Below are positions 8,166-15,700 of a DNA stretch of 29,438 nt, piece after piece. Position 1 is the first letter of the stretch, and every line of letters begins with the position of its first letter. Source of the DNA: JBFELO01 sp041552055 (lineage in GTDB: Bacteria > Acidobacteriota > Thermoanaerobaculia > Thermoanaerobaculales > Sulfomarinibacteraceae). Location: positions 1-29,438 of the forward strand of contig JBFELO010000054.1 in NCBI GenBank assembly GCA_041552055.1, in the 5' to 3' direction. The position numbers and the translations under genes are program-made. The notes under the pieces were generated by a model. It worked only from the letters and a program-made list of their open reading frames with translations. It searched no databases and was not told where the DNA came from.

Positions 8166-9340
8166 CGCCACACCTCGGAGCCGGGGGGCACGAGAAACGC
8201 ACGGGCGGAGTCGATCAGGGCGCCTGCCAGCGACGATCGACGGGCGGCTGGCAAGGTCGGAAGGGTGTCGAGCAAAGGCTCGACGACTTTCGACCATCGC
8301 CACTCGTCCCGGCTCGCCGCGATCGCGTTCCGAACCCTCAGCTGCTCGCGCTCACCGAGCAGCAGTTGCATTGCGGCAGCCGTGGCATCGACGTCACCCG
8401 GAGGCACGAGACCGCCCCAACCGTGTTTCCTGGCCAACCGTGCGACCTCACCACCCTCGGTCAGCAGAAGCGGTACGCCTGCCCACACGCCGTCGAGAGC
8501 GCGTGTCCTGAAACTCAGGGTCGCCTCGTCGCTCGATCGGTGGAGCACGGCGATCAGGCTTACTCGATTGAGGACTCGGTGACGTCGGTGGTAGGGGACC
8601 CAGCGATCCAGCGCGACCACCTGGGGAGGCACGAGGCCGTGCTTCTGGGCGGCCGTGTCGAGGTCGGCCGCACTGAAGTGGGCAGCTCCCGTTCCCGGTC
8701 GAGGGGCGGTCGGAACCACGACGCTCACCGGAACGGCGCCCAGTCGGGCGCGGGCCGCGAGCAGCGTGTCCAGGTCGAGCCACGGCCACACGCCGCCCCA
8801 CCACAGAACCACTGCCCAGTCCCCCGGGACATCGGGGATCTGGTCCCGTTCGTCGAACTTGGGATCTTCTGGAATGCCGAACGGAACTTTGAGAAAGGGC
8901 GTGCCGAAGCGGCGTCGTACGTGCCGCGACCACCACTCGACCTGTGCCGGCCCCGCCACCAGTATCGCGTCGGCTCTGGCGGCAGCGAGCGGCAGACGAG
9001 CAGCGGCGGTCCGGCGCCGATGCACGACATCCGCGGTGTTCGGCAATTCTGCCAACTCCGCCAGCAACGGCGTGACCCCGTCCGCGATCAACAGGTGTCG
9101 GCCGAAGAACGCCCGCGGCGGCAGACTCCACGCTGGGGATACAACGGCGTTCGGCCAGCGCCAAGGTGTTGGTTCGACCAGCAGATGTTCGTCTCCCTCG
9201 ACGGTGTGGGAGCCCGGCGCCGCCGCCAGGCGGACGGCGTGGCCCGCGGCGTCCAGGGCCTTCGCCATTTCGAAAGCGCGAATCGCGGACCCGGCCATGA
9301 CAGACCCGACGCGGTCGTCGGTCAGGATCGCGATCCTCAT
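8162..9340 (-). CDS. GT-B glycosyltransferase with a non-canonical family-4 active-site motif
   Basis: A 392-residue protein, middle gene of its unit. It starts with MRIAILTDDRVGSVMAGSAI, a GT-B Rossmann start with a Gly loop. The donor-binding half contains WAVVLWWGGVWPWLDLDTLL and later SFRTRALDGVWAGVPLLLTE. In most GT4 enzymes the latter position carries E-F-G-x4-E; here it reads ALDGVWAGVPLLLTEGGE, so the first Glu of the pair appears as Asp. A group of bacterial GT4 proteins has this RTRxLDxLWAGLP form, so it is probably active. ATGA overlaps tie it to both neighbours (9340-9337 and 8165-8162). The open frame extends upstream to 9661, but that part is a shadow of the next gene. Confidence 0.87.
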   Translation of the reverse strand: MRIAILTDDRVGSVMAGSAIRAFEMAKALDAAGHAVRLAAAPGSHTVEGDEHLLVEPTPWRWPNAVVSPAWSLPPRAFFGRHLLIADGVTPLLAELAELPNTADVVHRRRTAAARLPLAAARADAILVAGPAQVEWWSRHVRRRFGTPFLKVPFGIPEDPKFDERDQIPDVPGDWAVVLWWGGVWPWLDLDTLLAARARLGAVPVSVVVPTAPRPGTGAAHFSAADLDTAAQKHGLVPPQVVALDRWVPYHRRHRVLNRVSLIAVLHRSSDEATLSFRTRALDGVWAGVPLLLTEGGEVARLARKHGWGGLVPPGDVDATAAAMQLLLGEREQLRVRNAIAASRDEWRWSKVVEPLLDTLPTLPAARRSSLAGALIDSARAFLVPPGSEVWR

Positions 9341-10323
9341 TGCACACCCGGAAGGGATGACAACCGGGGACCGGCGGTCCGTCGGCGCCATCCACCGGCT
9401 ACGAGGACCGGCAGCGAGCTCAGCACGGCGAGTGAGACGGGGCCTGCCCGCGGGTTGCTGCGGACGAGGCTTCGAAAAGCTCGAAGCTCTCCCCTCAGGA
9501 GCCTCGGAAGCAGGACGATCAAGGCCGTCGGGACCAGATTTCCTGCGAGCGCCCGCCAACGGTTCGCCAGCAACCACCACGGGTGGCGCCATCGGAGGCG
9601 TGCGCCCGTGGTCGATCCGAGATGGTGTGTCGGAGCGTCCGCGATCCACGCCGCCCGCCATCCGAGCCGCCGCAACCTGAGACCGAGGTCGAGGTCCTCG
9701 TGGTAGCTGCCGAAGGACGGGTCGAACACCGCGCCGCTGTCGAGCGCGACCTGCCGCAGGGCCGACGTGCGAAAGAGGGCGGCCGTGCAGGAGACCGCGA
9801 CAAGATCACGGCGGGTCTCGGGGTCGCCCCGGTACGGTTGACCGCGGTCGAGCTGGACCGGGAGGCCAAAACCATCGAAGTCGATACCGCGACCGTCAAC
9901 GGTCGTTCCCTGCCGATCTACAACTGTCCCCTGTACCGCGGCGAGTCCGGGGTCGCTGTCGAGGGTGCGCCGGAGCGTCCCGAGCCAGCCGGATGAGGGA
10001 ACGGCGTCGTCGTTGAGGACCGCGATGATGGCGTCGTCGTCCAGGAGACCGCCGAGGGCGGCGTTGACCGCCGCCGCAAACCCGAGTCGCCGCCGAGACC
10101 GGAGGAGTTCGATCGATTGAGTTTCCGGAGAGGGAGCCGACTCGCCGGTGAGCACGACGAGCGTCCTGTCGGGGGCCGGATCGAGGGCCGCGACCGCCCG
10201 CAGGCAATCGCCGAGCGTGGTCGCACCCAGCGACGGGATCACCAGCGCAACCCTTGATTCGTCAGCCGCGGCCCGTTGCCGCGACTGTGGTCCCTCTGCC
10301 AGTGACTCCTCCGGAGATGCCAT
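9337..10323 (-). CDS. Family 2 glycosyltransferase
   Basis: A 328-residue enzyme, first gene of the minus unit. About 20 polar residues precede the GT2 core SRVALVIPSLGATTLGDCL. RLGFAAAVNAALG matches the NxGFAxAxNxG motif, VLNDDAVPS is the metal-binding DXD region and SYHEDLDLGLRLRRLGW is the catalytic ED loop. The C-terminal 90 residues contain hydrophobic stretches (LVPTALIVLLPRLL and VSLAVLSSLPVLVAGG) that may anchor the enzyme in the membrane. The frame remains open to 11613 antisense to another glycosyltransferase; ATG 10323 is chosen because TATACT lies eight bases before it on the minus strand. Transcription diverges from the gene at 10402 across a 78-base gap. Confidence 0.88.
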   Translation of the reverse strand: MASPEESLAEGPQSRQRAAADESRVALVIPSLGATTLGDCLRAVAALDPAPDRTLVVLTGESAPSPETQSIELLRSRRRLGFAAAVNAALGGLLDDDAIIAVLNDDAVPSSGWLGTLRRTLDSDPGLAAVQGTVVDRQGTTVDGRGIDFDGFGLPVQLDRGQPYRGDPETRRDLVAVSCTAALFRTSALRQVALDSGAVFDPSFGSYHEDLDLGLRLRRLGWRAAWIADAPTHHLGSTTGARLRWRHPWWLLANRWRALAGNLVPTALIVLLPRLLRGELRAFRSLVRSNPRAGPVSLAVLSSLPVLVAGGWRRRTAGPRLSSLPGVQ

Positions 10324-10331
10324 CTCGAGCC

Positions 10332-10337
10332 AGTATA
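10332..10337 (-). promoter_or_regulatory. Leaderless -10 element TATACT
   Basis: On the minus strand TATACT stands eight bases before the ATG at 10323. It shares a 78-base divergent gap with the plus-strand promoter at 10390-10395. Confidence 0.5.
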
Positions 10338-10389
10338 ACCAGCTGGAAGTCTCGAAAACGGTGGCACTGTCCTTTCCCCGGGGTTTCAA

Positions 10390-10395
10390 TACAAT
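10390..10395 (+). promoter_or_regulatory. Leaderless -10 element TACAAT
   Basis: TACAAT is followed by six bases and the GTG at 10402. No Shine-Dalgarno site is present. Confidence 0.6.
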
Positions 10396-10401
10396 AGCGC
10401 G

Positions 10402-11523
10402 GTGGGGATTCGGCTCACCCTCGACGCCCGTAAGCTGACGGACTTCGGGATCGGCACGTACCTGAGCTACCTGATGGCCGGCCTCGGACGACGGCCGGAG
10501 GTCGAGCTGACCGCGATCTCGCACCCGGGCCACGAGGAGAGAATCTACGAGCTCGCGCCGAACGCTCGTGTGATCACGGTGTCGGCCCGCGGTTATGGCG
10601 TGTCGGAGCACTTCCAGCTTCCGGCGGTGCTGTGGCGGGAGCGCCCGGACCTGGTCCACGTGCCGCACTACGTCGTCCCGGTCCTGCGCCCCGGTCCGGT
10701 CGTCGTGACGGTTCACGACGTGATTCAGCTGTTCTACCCACCTCGATCGCGGCCGCAGCTCGCGTCCCTGTACCTGCGCGTGGTGCTGCGGTCGGCGTTG
10801 CGACGGGCGCGTCGGGTGATCACGGTGTCGCGCAACTCCCGGCGGGATCTGATCAACCTGTTCGGCGCGGACCCGGAGAGACTCGTGGTGGTGCCCAACG
10901 GCGTCGACGAGCGGTTGGGTCGCCGTCCACACGGCGAGTTTCTCGACGACGTCAAGGAGCGCCTCGGTTTGCGCCCGCCGCTGGTGCTGGTCGTCGCCAA
11001 CGACAAGCCGCACAAGAACCTCGAAATCGTGCTGCGCTCCTTTTATCTGGCCAGGCGGGATCGCGGGGTCCGTGCTCAGCTGGTCATGGTGGGAGGCGTG
11101 GACGAGTCCCACCCCCTCCTGCGGCGGGCCGAGCGACTCGGGCTCGGCGAAAACGTACGTGGGCTCGGTCGGATCCACCAATCCGATCTCCACGCGTTGT
11201 ACCATTTGTCTGCCGTGCTGCTCCACGTGGCCCTGTACGAGGGTTTTGGTCTGCCGATTCTCGAGGCGATGCGGGCTGGACTGCCCGTCGTGACCTCGAA
11301 CATTGGTGCGATGCGGGAGCTTGGCGAAGGCTCGGCGCGACTGGTGAATCCGCTCGACGTGGCCGAGGTGGCGGCCGCCCTGGAAAAGGTCCTCGTGGAC
11401 GATCTCCTGCGGCGCAGAATGGTCGAGGGCGGCAGGAAACGCGCCGATGAGTTGACCTGGGATCGAACGGTGGAGGGAACCGTCGACGCCTACCGGCAGG
11501 CTCTCGGGGGAGATTCGATGTGA
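10402..11523 (+). CDS. Family 4 glycosyltransferase
   Basis: A 373-residue GT-B enzyme that begins a three-gene plus-strand unit ending in a phosphotransferase. The N-terminus MGIRLTLDARKLTDFGIGTY has the Gly-rich acceptor-side loop. VTVHDVIQLFYPP is a typical GT4 strand, VITVSRNSRRDL leads to the linker, ANDKPHKNLEIVL is the donor-site Lys region and LYEGFGLPILEAM (Glu280 and Glu288) is the E-x7-E motif. The GTG start is backed by a TACAAT six bases upstream. The stop overlaps the next start as GTGA at 11520. Likely role: adding a hexose to the undecaprenyl-linked unit. Confidence 0.92.
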   Translation: MGIRLTLDARKLTDFGIGTYLSYLMAGLGRRPEVELTAISHPGHEERIYELAPNARVITVSARGYGVSEHFQLPAVLWRERPDLVHVPHYVVPVLRPGPVVVTVHDVIQLFYPPRSRPQLASLYLRVVLRSALRRARRVITVSRNSRRDLINLFGADPERLVVVPNGVDERLGRRPHGEFLDDVKERLGLRPPLVLVVANDKPHKNLEIVLRSFYLARRDRGVRAQLVMVGGVDESHPLLRRAERLGLGENVRGLGRIHQSDLHALYHLSAVLLHVALYEGFGLPILEAMRAGLPVVTSNIGAMRELGEGSARLVNPLDVAEVAAALEKVLVDDLLRRRMVEGGRKRADELTWDRTVEGTVDAYRQALGGDSM

Positions 11524-12614
11524 AGGTCGCGCTGGTTCACGACTGGATAACTGGGATGCGGGGCGGCGAGTGGGTCCTCTACGAGATCGCCCGCCTTTTT
11601 CCCACGGCCACAATCTACACTCTCGTGCACCGCTCCGGCAGCGTGATCCCGGAGCTCGAGGGACACCCGATCAAGACGTCGTGGCTCCAGATACCGTCTT
11701 TCGGGGGCCGCCGCTGGCGCTACCTGCTGCCCCTGATGCCGGCCGCGATGGAAAACTTCGACTTCGCCGACTCTGATCTCGTCATCTCGTCGTCCCACTG
11801 CGTCGCCAAAGGCGTCATCCCACCTCCCGGTGCGTTCCACCTGAGTTACGTCCACACACCCATGCGGTACGCGTGGGACCAGCGCAACCTGTACCTCAGG
11901 CGGCTGCCCAAGCTGTGCCTGCCGATCATCACCGCGCGGTTGGCCCGACTCCGGCAGTGGGACATGGTGTCGTCGGCACGGGTCGATCGGTTGATCGCGA
12001 ACTCGCGGCTCGTCGCGTGGCGTGTCAAGCACTACTGGAATCGGACGGCCGAAGTGATCCCGCCGCCGGTGGACACGGAGTTCTTCACGCCCGGGGGGAA
12101 GCGAAACGGCAACCTCCTGACGGTCGCCGCTCTTGTGCCGTACAAGAGGGTGGAGGTCGCGATCGAGGTGGCGAAACAACTCGGTGAGACGCTGGAGATT
12201 GTCGGCACCGGCCCGCAGATGGGTCAGCTGAGGCGAGTTGCGGGGGACAACGTGCGGTTTCTCGGTTGGCTGTCGAGAGAGGAGCTGCGCGACGCGTATC
12301 GCCGTGCGTCGATGCTCCTGGTACCCAACGTCGAAGACTTCGGCATGGTGACAGTCGAAGCCCTCGCGTGCGGCACCCCGGCCGTCGGGCTCGCGGCGTC
12401 GGGCACCGCGGACATCGTCCGCACCGAGCGCGAGGGAATTCTGGCCAACGACTCCTCGGTGGAAGCTCTCGTGGACGCGGTCGAGCGGGCGCGGGCCAGA
12501 AAGTGGGACCCGCGAGGGCTTCGCGAGCGAGCGACCGTCTTCTCGCGCGACCGGTTCCAGCTCAGGATCCGCTTCCTGCTCGATCGGCTCGGTTTCGGAA
12601 GGGTCCTCGAATGA
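11520..12614 (+). CDS. Family 4 glycosyltransferase (WbaZ-like mannosyltransferase type)
   Basis: A 364-residue GT-B enzyme. MKVALVHDWITGMRGGEWVL is characteristic of the branch that includes O-antigen mannosyltransferases of the WbaZ type. It is followed by the conserved LSYVHTPMRYAWD and the donor motif VPNVEDFGMVTVEALACGTP with the E-x7-E pattern. It is coupled on both sides: GTGA overlap with the gene before, ATGA overlap with the phosphotransferase after. Donor specificity for mannose is inference from resemblance only. Confidence 0.9.
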   Translation: MKVALVHDWITGMRGGEWVLYEIARLFPTATIYTLVHRSGSVIPELEGHPIKTSWLQIPSFGGRRWRYLLPLMPAAMENFDFADSDLVISSSHCVAKGVIPPPGAFHLSYVHTPMRYAWDQRNLYLRRLPKLCLPIITARLARLRQWDMVSSARVDRLIANSRLVAWRVKHYWNRTAEVIPPPVDTEFFTPGGKRNGNLLTVAALVPYKRVEVAIEVAKQLGETLEIVGTGPQMGQLRRVAGDNVRFLGWLSREELRDAYRRASMLLVPNVEDFGMVTVEALACGTPAVGLAASGTADIVRTEREGILANDSSVEALVDAVERARARKWDPRGLRERATVFSRDRFQLRIRFLLDRLGFGRVLE

Positions 12615-14011
12615 TCAGACGGCGCCGTCAGATTCAGATCGGCCTGCAGCTGATGGGCGATGTGCTGGCAACAGCGGCGGCGGTTCTGCTGGCGTACTGG
12701 TTGCGGTTCACCGTGGAAATCCAGCCGGTCACCAAGGGAGTGCCGGCGATCTCTGAGTACCTCCGACTGATCCCGGTGACCGCTGTGCTCTGGCCGGCGG
12801 TTTTCTACTTTCAGGGCTTGTACCAGCGGCGTCGCATCCGGTCTCGCGTAGACGAGGCGATGCGGGTCGCCATGGCCGTCCTGCTGGCGACCATTCTGCT
12901 CGCTGCCGGCCTCAGCTTCTACCGCTCGTTCGAGTTCTCGCGCCTGTTTCTGGCGATGTTCGCGGTCGTGGACGTCATCCTCGTAACCGTAGTGCGGTGG
13001 ACGATCGCCGCGGTGCTCGGCGCGATCCGTCGCTCCGGCGGTAATCTGCAGAAGGTCCTGGTCATCGGGGCCGGCGACCTGGGTCGTCAGGTCGTCGAGC
13101 GGCTTCAGGCGCACACCGAGTACGGGTTCTTGGTCGTGGGCTTTCTGGATGATGACCCGGGGAAGCAGCAACGCCACCTCCACGGTGCGCCGGTCCTCGG
13201 ACCGACCAACGACCTCGAGGGTGTCGTCACACATCACGAGGTGGACCAGGTGATCATCGCCCTGCCGCTGGCCGCCCACCAGCGGACGGTGCAGCTCATC
13301 CGCAGCGCCGGCCAGTTGCTTCTCGAGATCAAAGTCGTGCCGGACCTCCTCCAGGCCTACGTCATGCGCGCCGGTATCGAGGACCTCGATGGCCTGCCGA
13401 TGATCAACCTGACCCAGATCCCACTCGAGGGTTGGAACCAGATCGTCAAGCGATCGATGGACATTGTCGGGGCGGCCGCGGCGCTCGTCGCGACCTCGTG
13501 GCTGTTTCCGATCGTGGCCTGGTTCATCAAACGCGAGGACGGCGGACCGGTGTTCTTCTCACAGGTGCGGACCGGGCTCGATGGGCGTTCGTTCCGTCTC
13601 TACAAGTTCCGATCGATGGGAATCGACGCGTCTTCGGAGGGTGGGGCGCGCTGGACCCGGAGCCGTGATCCTCGGGTGACACGCGTCGGCAACTTCCTGC
13701 GGCGAACCTACCTCGACGAGCTGCCCCAGTTGTTGAACGTCTTGAAGGGGGACATGTCACTGGTCGGACCGCGGCCGGAGCAGCCGGAGTACGTGCAGCG
13801 CTTCAGAGAGCGCTACCCGGAGTACAACGCCCGCCATCGCGTGCGCTCGGGCCTCACGGGCTGGGCGCAGGTCAACGGCCTGCGCGGCGACACCTCGATC
13901 CGGCAGCGCGTCGTGCACGACCTGTACTACATCGAGCACTGGAGCGTGGCCCTCGATCTGAAGATCCTGTGGCGGACGGTGCGGGTTGCCTGGCACGGCG
14001 GCCGCGGTTGA
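12611..14011 (+). CDS. Undecaprenyl-phosphate sugar phosphotransferase (WcaJ-like)
   Basis: A 466-residue membrane enzyme, last gene of its unit and the second initiating transferase in the window. Four hydrophobic helices span residues about 10-32, 52-70, 84-102 and 110-138. VLVIGAGDLGRQV (Gly-rich, from 150) starts the nucleotide-binding-like middle domain. A membrane segment at about 285-306 precedes the catalytic domain, with YKFRSM at 331, TYLDELPQLLNVL with Asp369-Glu370, MSLVGPRPE at 382 and GLTGWAQVNGLRGDT at about 404-418. This C-terminal signature resembles undecaprenyl-phosphate glucose phosphotransferases more than the protein at 20-1450, whose equivalent reads PGITGLWQVSGR. The ATG at 12611 overlaps the upstream stop by four bases; the frame open to 12266 is a shadow. 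Confidence 0.93.
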   Translation: MIRRRRQIQIGLQLMGDVLATAAAVLLAYWLRFTVEIQPVTKGVPAISEYLRLIPVTAVLWPAVFYFQGLYQRRRIRSRVDEAMRVAMAVLLATILLAAGLSFYRSFEFSRLFLAMFAVVDVILVTVVRWTIAAVLGAIRRSGGNLQKVLVIGAGDLGRQVVERLQAHTEYGFLVVGFLDDDPGKQQRHLHGAPVLGPTNDLEGVVTHHEVDQVIIALPLAAHQRTVQLIRSAGQLLLEIKVVPDLLQAYVMRAGIEDLDGLPMINLTQIPLEGWNQIVKRSMDIVGAAAALVATSWLFPIVAWFIKREDGGPVFFSQVRTGLDGRSFRLYKFRSMGIDASSEGGARWTRSRDPRVTRVGNFLRRTYLDELPQLLNVLKGDMSLVGPRPEQPEYVQRFRERYPEYNARHRVRSGLTGWAQVNGLRGDTSIRQRVVHDLYYIEHWSVALDLKILWRTVRVAWHGGRG

Positions 14012-14089
14012 TCTGCAGCACGCTTGCCACGATAACCCAATCATCTGAGGCGGCATGAGTCCCTGTGATGTCGCGGATGCTCACCGTGC

Positions 14090-15388
14090 TCACACCCGAT
14101 ACTCGTCGTCACCCGTGGGCGGCAAGCCGGCGGCCTGCCGCAGTATCTGGGCGGTCGCGGCCGCGGCCTTGTCCCAGGAAAATCGCTCGACGCGCTCGTG
14201 CCCCATCTTGGTGAGGCGTCGGCGGTTGGGCTCGTCGGCGAGCAGCGAAGCGACCGACGAGGCGATGCCGTGCGGGCTCGCGGGATCTACGTACACGGCC
14301 GCCGGCCCCGCGACCTCGGGCATGGACGATCGTCCCGCGGTCACCACCGGCGTTCCGCATGCCATCGCCTCGAGGATCGGCAGACCGAAGCCCTCCAGCC
14401 AGGAGGGGTAGAGCAACGCGTCCGCGTGGCGGTAGAAGTCCACGAGCCTGTCCCGCTGAACGTAATCGAGGTGGACGACTCGATCCCGGACCGGCGATGA
14501 GTCCAATTCGGAACGAATGTCTTCGGTTCGCCACCCCCACCGACCGACCAACATCAGGTGGCCGTCGTAGCCCCACTCGACGAGCAGCCGGAAGGCCCGC
14601 AGCACCCCGGTGACGTTCTTGCGCGGCTCGATGGTGGAAACGAACAGCAGGTAACGATCGGGAAGGCCGGCGGGTCTCGGCGTCGGCTCCGATCCTGCGT
14701 CGAACAGCGGATCTCGACCCTCGTGGACGACGTGCAATCGGCGTTGCGGCACCCCGAGGTGCTCCGTGAGATCACCGGCGGTCGCGGCGGAGACGGCGAT
14801 GATTCGGTCCGCTTGAAATAACGTAGCCGGCAAGTGGCGCTGCATCAGCTCGACGGTCTCCGGGGCCACCGTGTCCGCCATCAGGACGTAACCTAGGTCG
14901 TGTACCGTCGCGACCAGAACCCGCCCGAACGCCGCCTGCGTCGGGTGGATGTAGAAGTTGGGAGCGAACAGTACTTCGTTTCCGTCGAGAATCCGCAGCA
15001 GCGGTTCGACAAATGTCCGTAGCACAAGCTGGGTCGCCCGCGCCGGCAGCAGAAAGCCTTGCGGTATAGGGTGGATGCGGAGACGCAGCCGCGGCGAGTT
15101 GGGGATCCGCGACGGGGCGGGTTCGGAGGGAGCCGGAAAACTGTGCGCGTAGAGGTTGTAGAACAGGCCGTCCTCGCGCCGGCCGAGCGCGTCGAGCAGA
15201 TTCCACTCGTACCGGCCCACACCGGTCAGAGGCTCGAGGAACGGCGTCACGTCGACACCCACCGCGGCAACGCCCTGATCGCCGGCGAGCCGCCGGTGGA
15301 AATGCCTCCAGCGATGCCGCAGGGTCCCCGCGAGGTCGCGGAGAATGTCTAGAAAATAGCCCGCAGTGGCGGACAACCGCCGGATCAT
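14090..15388 (-). CDS. Family 4 glycosyltransferase
   Basis: A 432-residue GT-B enzyme transcribed alone on the minus strand. About 40 basic residues precede VAAVGVDVTPFLEPLTGVGR, the Gly-loop start of the fold. VATVHDLGYVLM, IIAVSAATAGDLTEHLGVP and FVSTIEPRKNVTGVLRAF are standard GT4 strands. LYPSWLEGFGLPILEAMACG is the E-x7-E donor motif, and the following GRSSMPEVAG nearly repeats the DRSSMREVAG of the gene at 17840-18934, suggesting a shared subfamily. ATG 15388 is preferred over the ATG at 15421 because TATCAT lies eight bases before it; the alternative adds only 11 residues. It converges with the phosphotransferase across 78 bases in which I see no gene or strong terminator. Confidence 0.88.
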   Translation of the reverse strand: MIRRLSATAGYFLDILRDLAGTLRHRWRHFHRRLAGDQGVAAVGVDVTPFLEPLTGVGRYEWNLLDALGRREDGLFYNLYAHSFPAPSEPAPSRIPNSPRLRLRIHPIPQGFLLPARATQLVLRTFVEPLLRILDGNEVLFAPNFYIHPTQAAFGRVLVATVHDLGYVLMADTVAPETVELMQRHLPATLFQADRIIAVSAATAGDLTEHLGVPQRRLHVVHEGRDPLFDAGSEPTPRPAGLPDRYLLFVSTIEPRKNVTGVLRAFRLLVEWGYDGHLMLVGRWGWRTEDIRSELDSSPVRDRVVHLDYVQRDRLVDFYRHADALLYPSWLEGFGLPILEAMACGTPVVTAGRSSMPEVAGPAAVYVDPASPHGIASSVASLLADEPNRRRLTKMGHERVERFSWDKAAAATAQILRQAAGLPPTGDDEYRV

Positions 15389-15396
15389 GATCGGCG

Positions 15397-15402
15397 ATGA
15401 TA
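15397..15402 (-). promoter_or_regulatory. Leaderless -10 element TATCAT
   Basis: On the minus strand TATCAT precedes the ATG at 15388 by eight bases. No Shine-Dalgarno sequence is visible. Confidence 0.45.
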
Positions 15403-15544
15403 CACCAAGCAGGATATGCATTCAGTGACGATGGTCGGCTCCGTGAGCAGCGTCACCAGTCGAGACCGCCATCACCGAGGGATTGCGAACTGAGTTCGTC
15501 GTGTCAGCGCTCGACGCGACCATCGAAGGCGTGCGGATTCGGGC

Positions 15545-15574
15545 GCGGATACGGAGACGGATACGGTGACGGGC
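15545..15574 (+). repeat. Degenerate ACGGAT hexamer array
   Basis: Five hexamers in register: GCGGAT, ACGGAG, ACGGAT, ACGGTG, ACGGGC. They lie in the 234-base gap between divergent genes (15389-15622), and the rest of that gap shows no coding sequence. Period and placement match the CCGATA array at 3673. Confidence 0.7.
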
Positions 15575-15595
15575 AGAGTCGGAACGATGTGCAAT

Positions 15596-15615
15596 CCCGC
15601 GATGCGGGTTAGGAT
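15596..15615 (+). promoter_or_regulatory. Putative promoter with an inverted repeat next to the -10
   Basis: CCCGC-GAT-GCGGG (15596-15608) is a perfect five-base inverted repeat that ends one base before TAGGAT (15610-15615). Seven bases later comes an ATG (15623). The inverted repeat sits in the spacer region of the promoter, where a repressor could bind. Confidence 0.4.
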
Positions 15616-15622
15616 GAACCGC

Positions 15623-15700
15623 ATGAATGGGGCGAGAGCCCGGGGGTTGGCCGGGAGGCGACCGTCGCAACGCCCCCGGAGGAGGCAAACATCTCGGTGA
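15623..15700 (+). CDS. Possible 25-residue Arg-rich leader peptide
   Basis: An ATG seven bases after TAGGAT opens a frame of 25 codons beginning MNGARARGLAGRRPSQ, with nine Arg among 25 residues. Its TGA stop (15698-15700) overlaps the GTG start of the downstream glycosyltransferase as GTGA, the same junction used by confirmed gene pairs in this region. A GGAGGAGG at 15678-15685 lies inside it and could also feed the downstream gene. The peptide may serve only to couple translation of the operon, since no family resembles it. The alternative is an ordinary untranslated leader with a chance frame. Confidence 0.35.
   Translation: MNGARARGLAGRRPSQRPRRRQTSR

Noticed and set aside
8075..9706. 543-codon plus-strand frame antisense to two glycosyltransferase genes
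   Set aside because: The opposite strand encodes proteins with clear GT motifs and four-base overlaps; this frame has none.
10324..11613. Long upstream extension of the GT2 gene ending at 9337
   Set aside because: It runs antisense through the real glycosyltransferase at 10402-11523, and the GT2 fold begins about 20 residues after ATG 10323.
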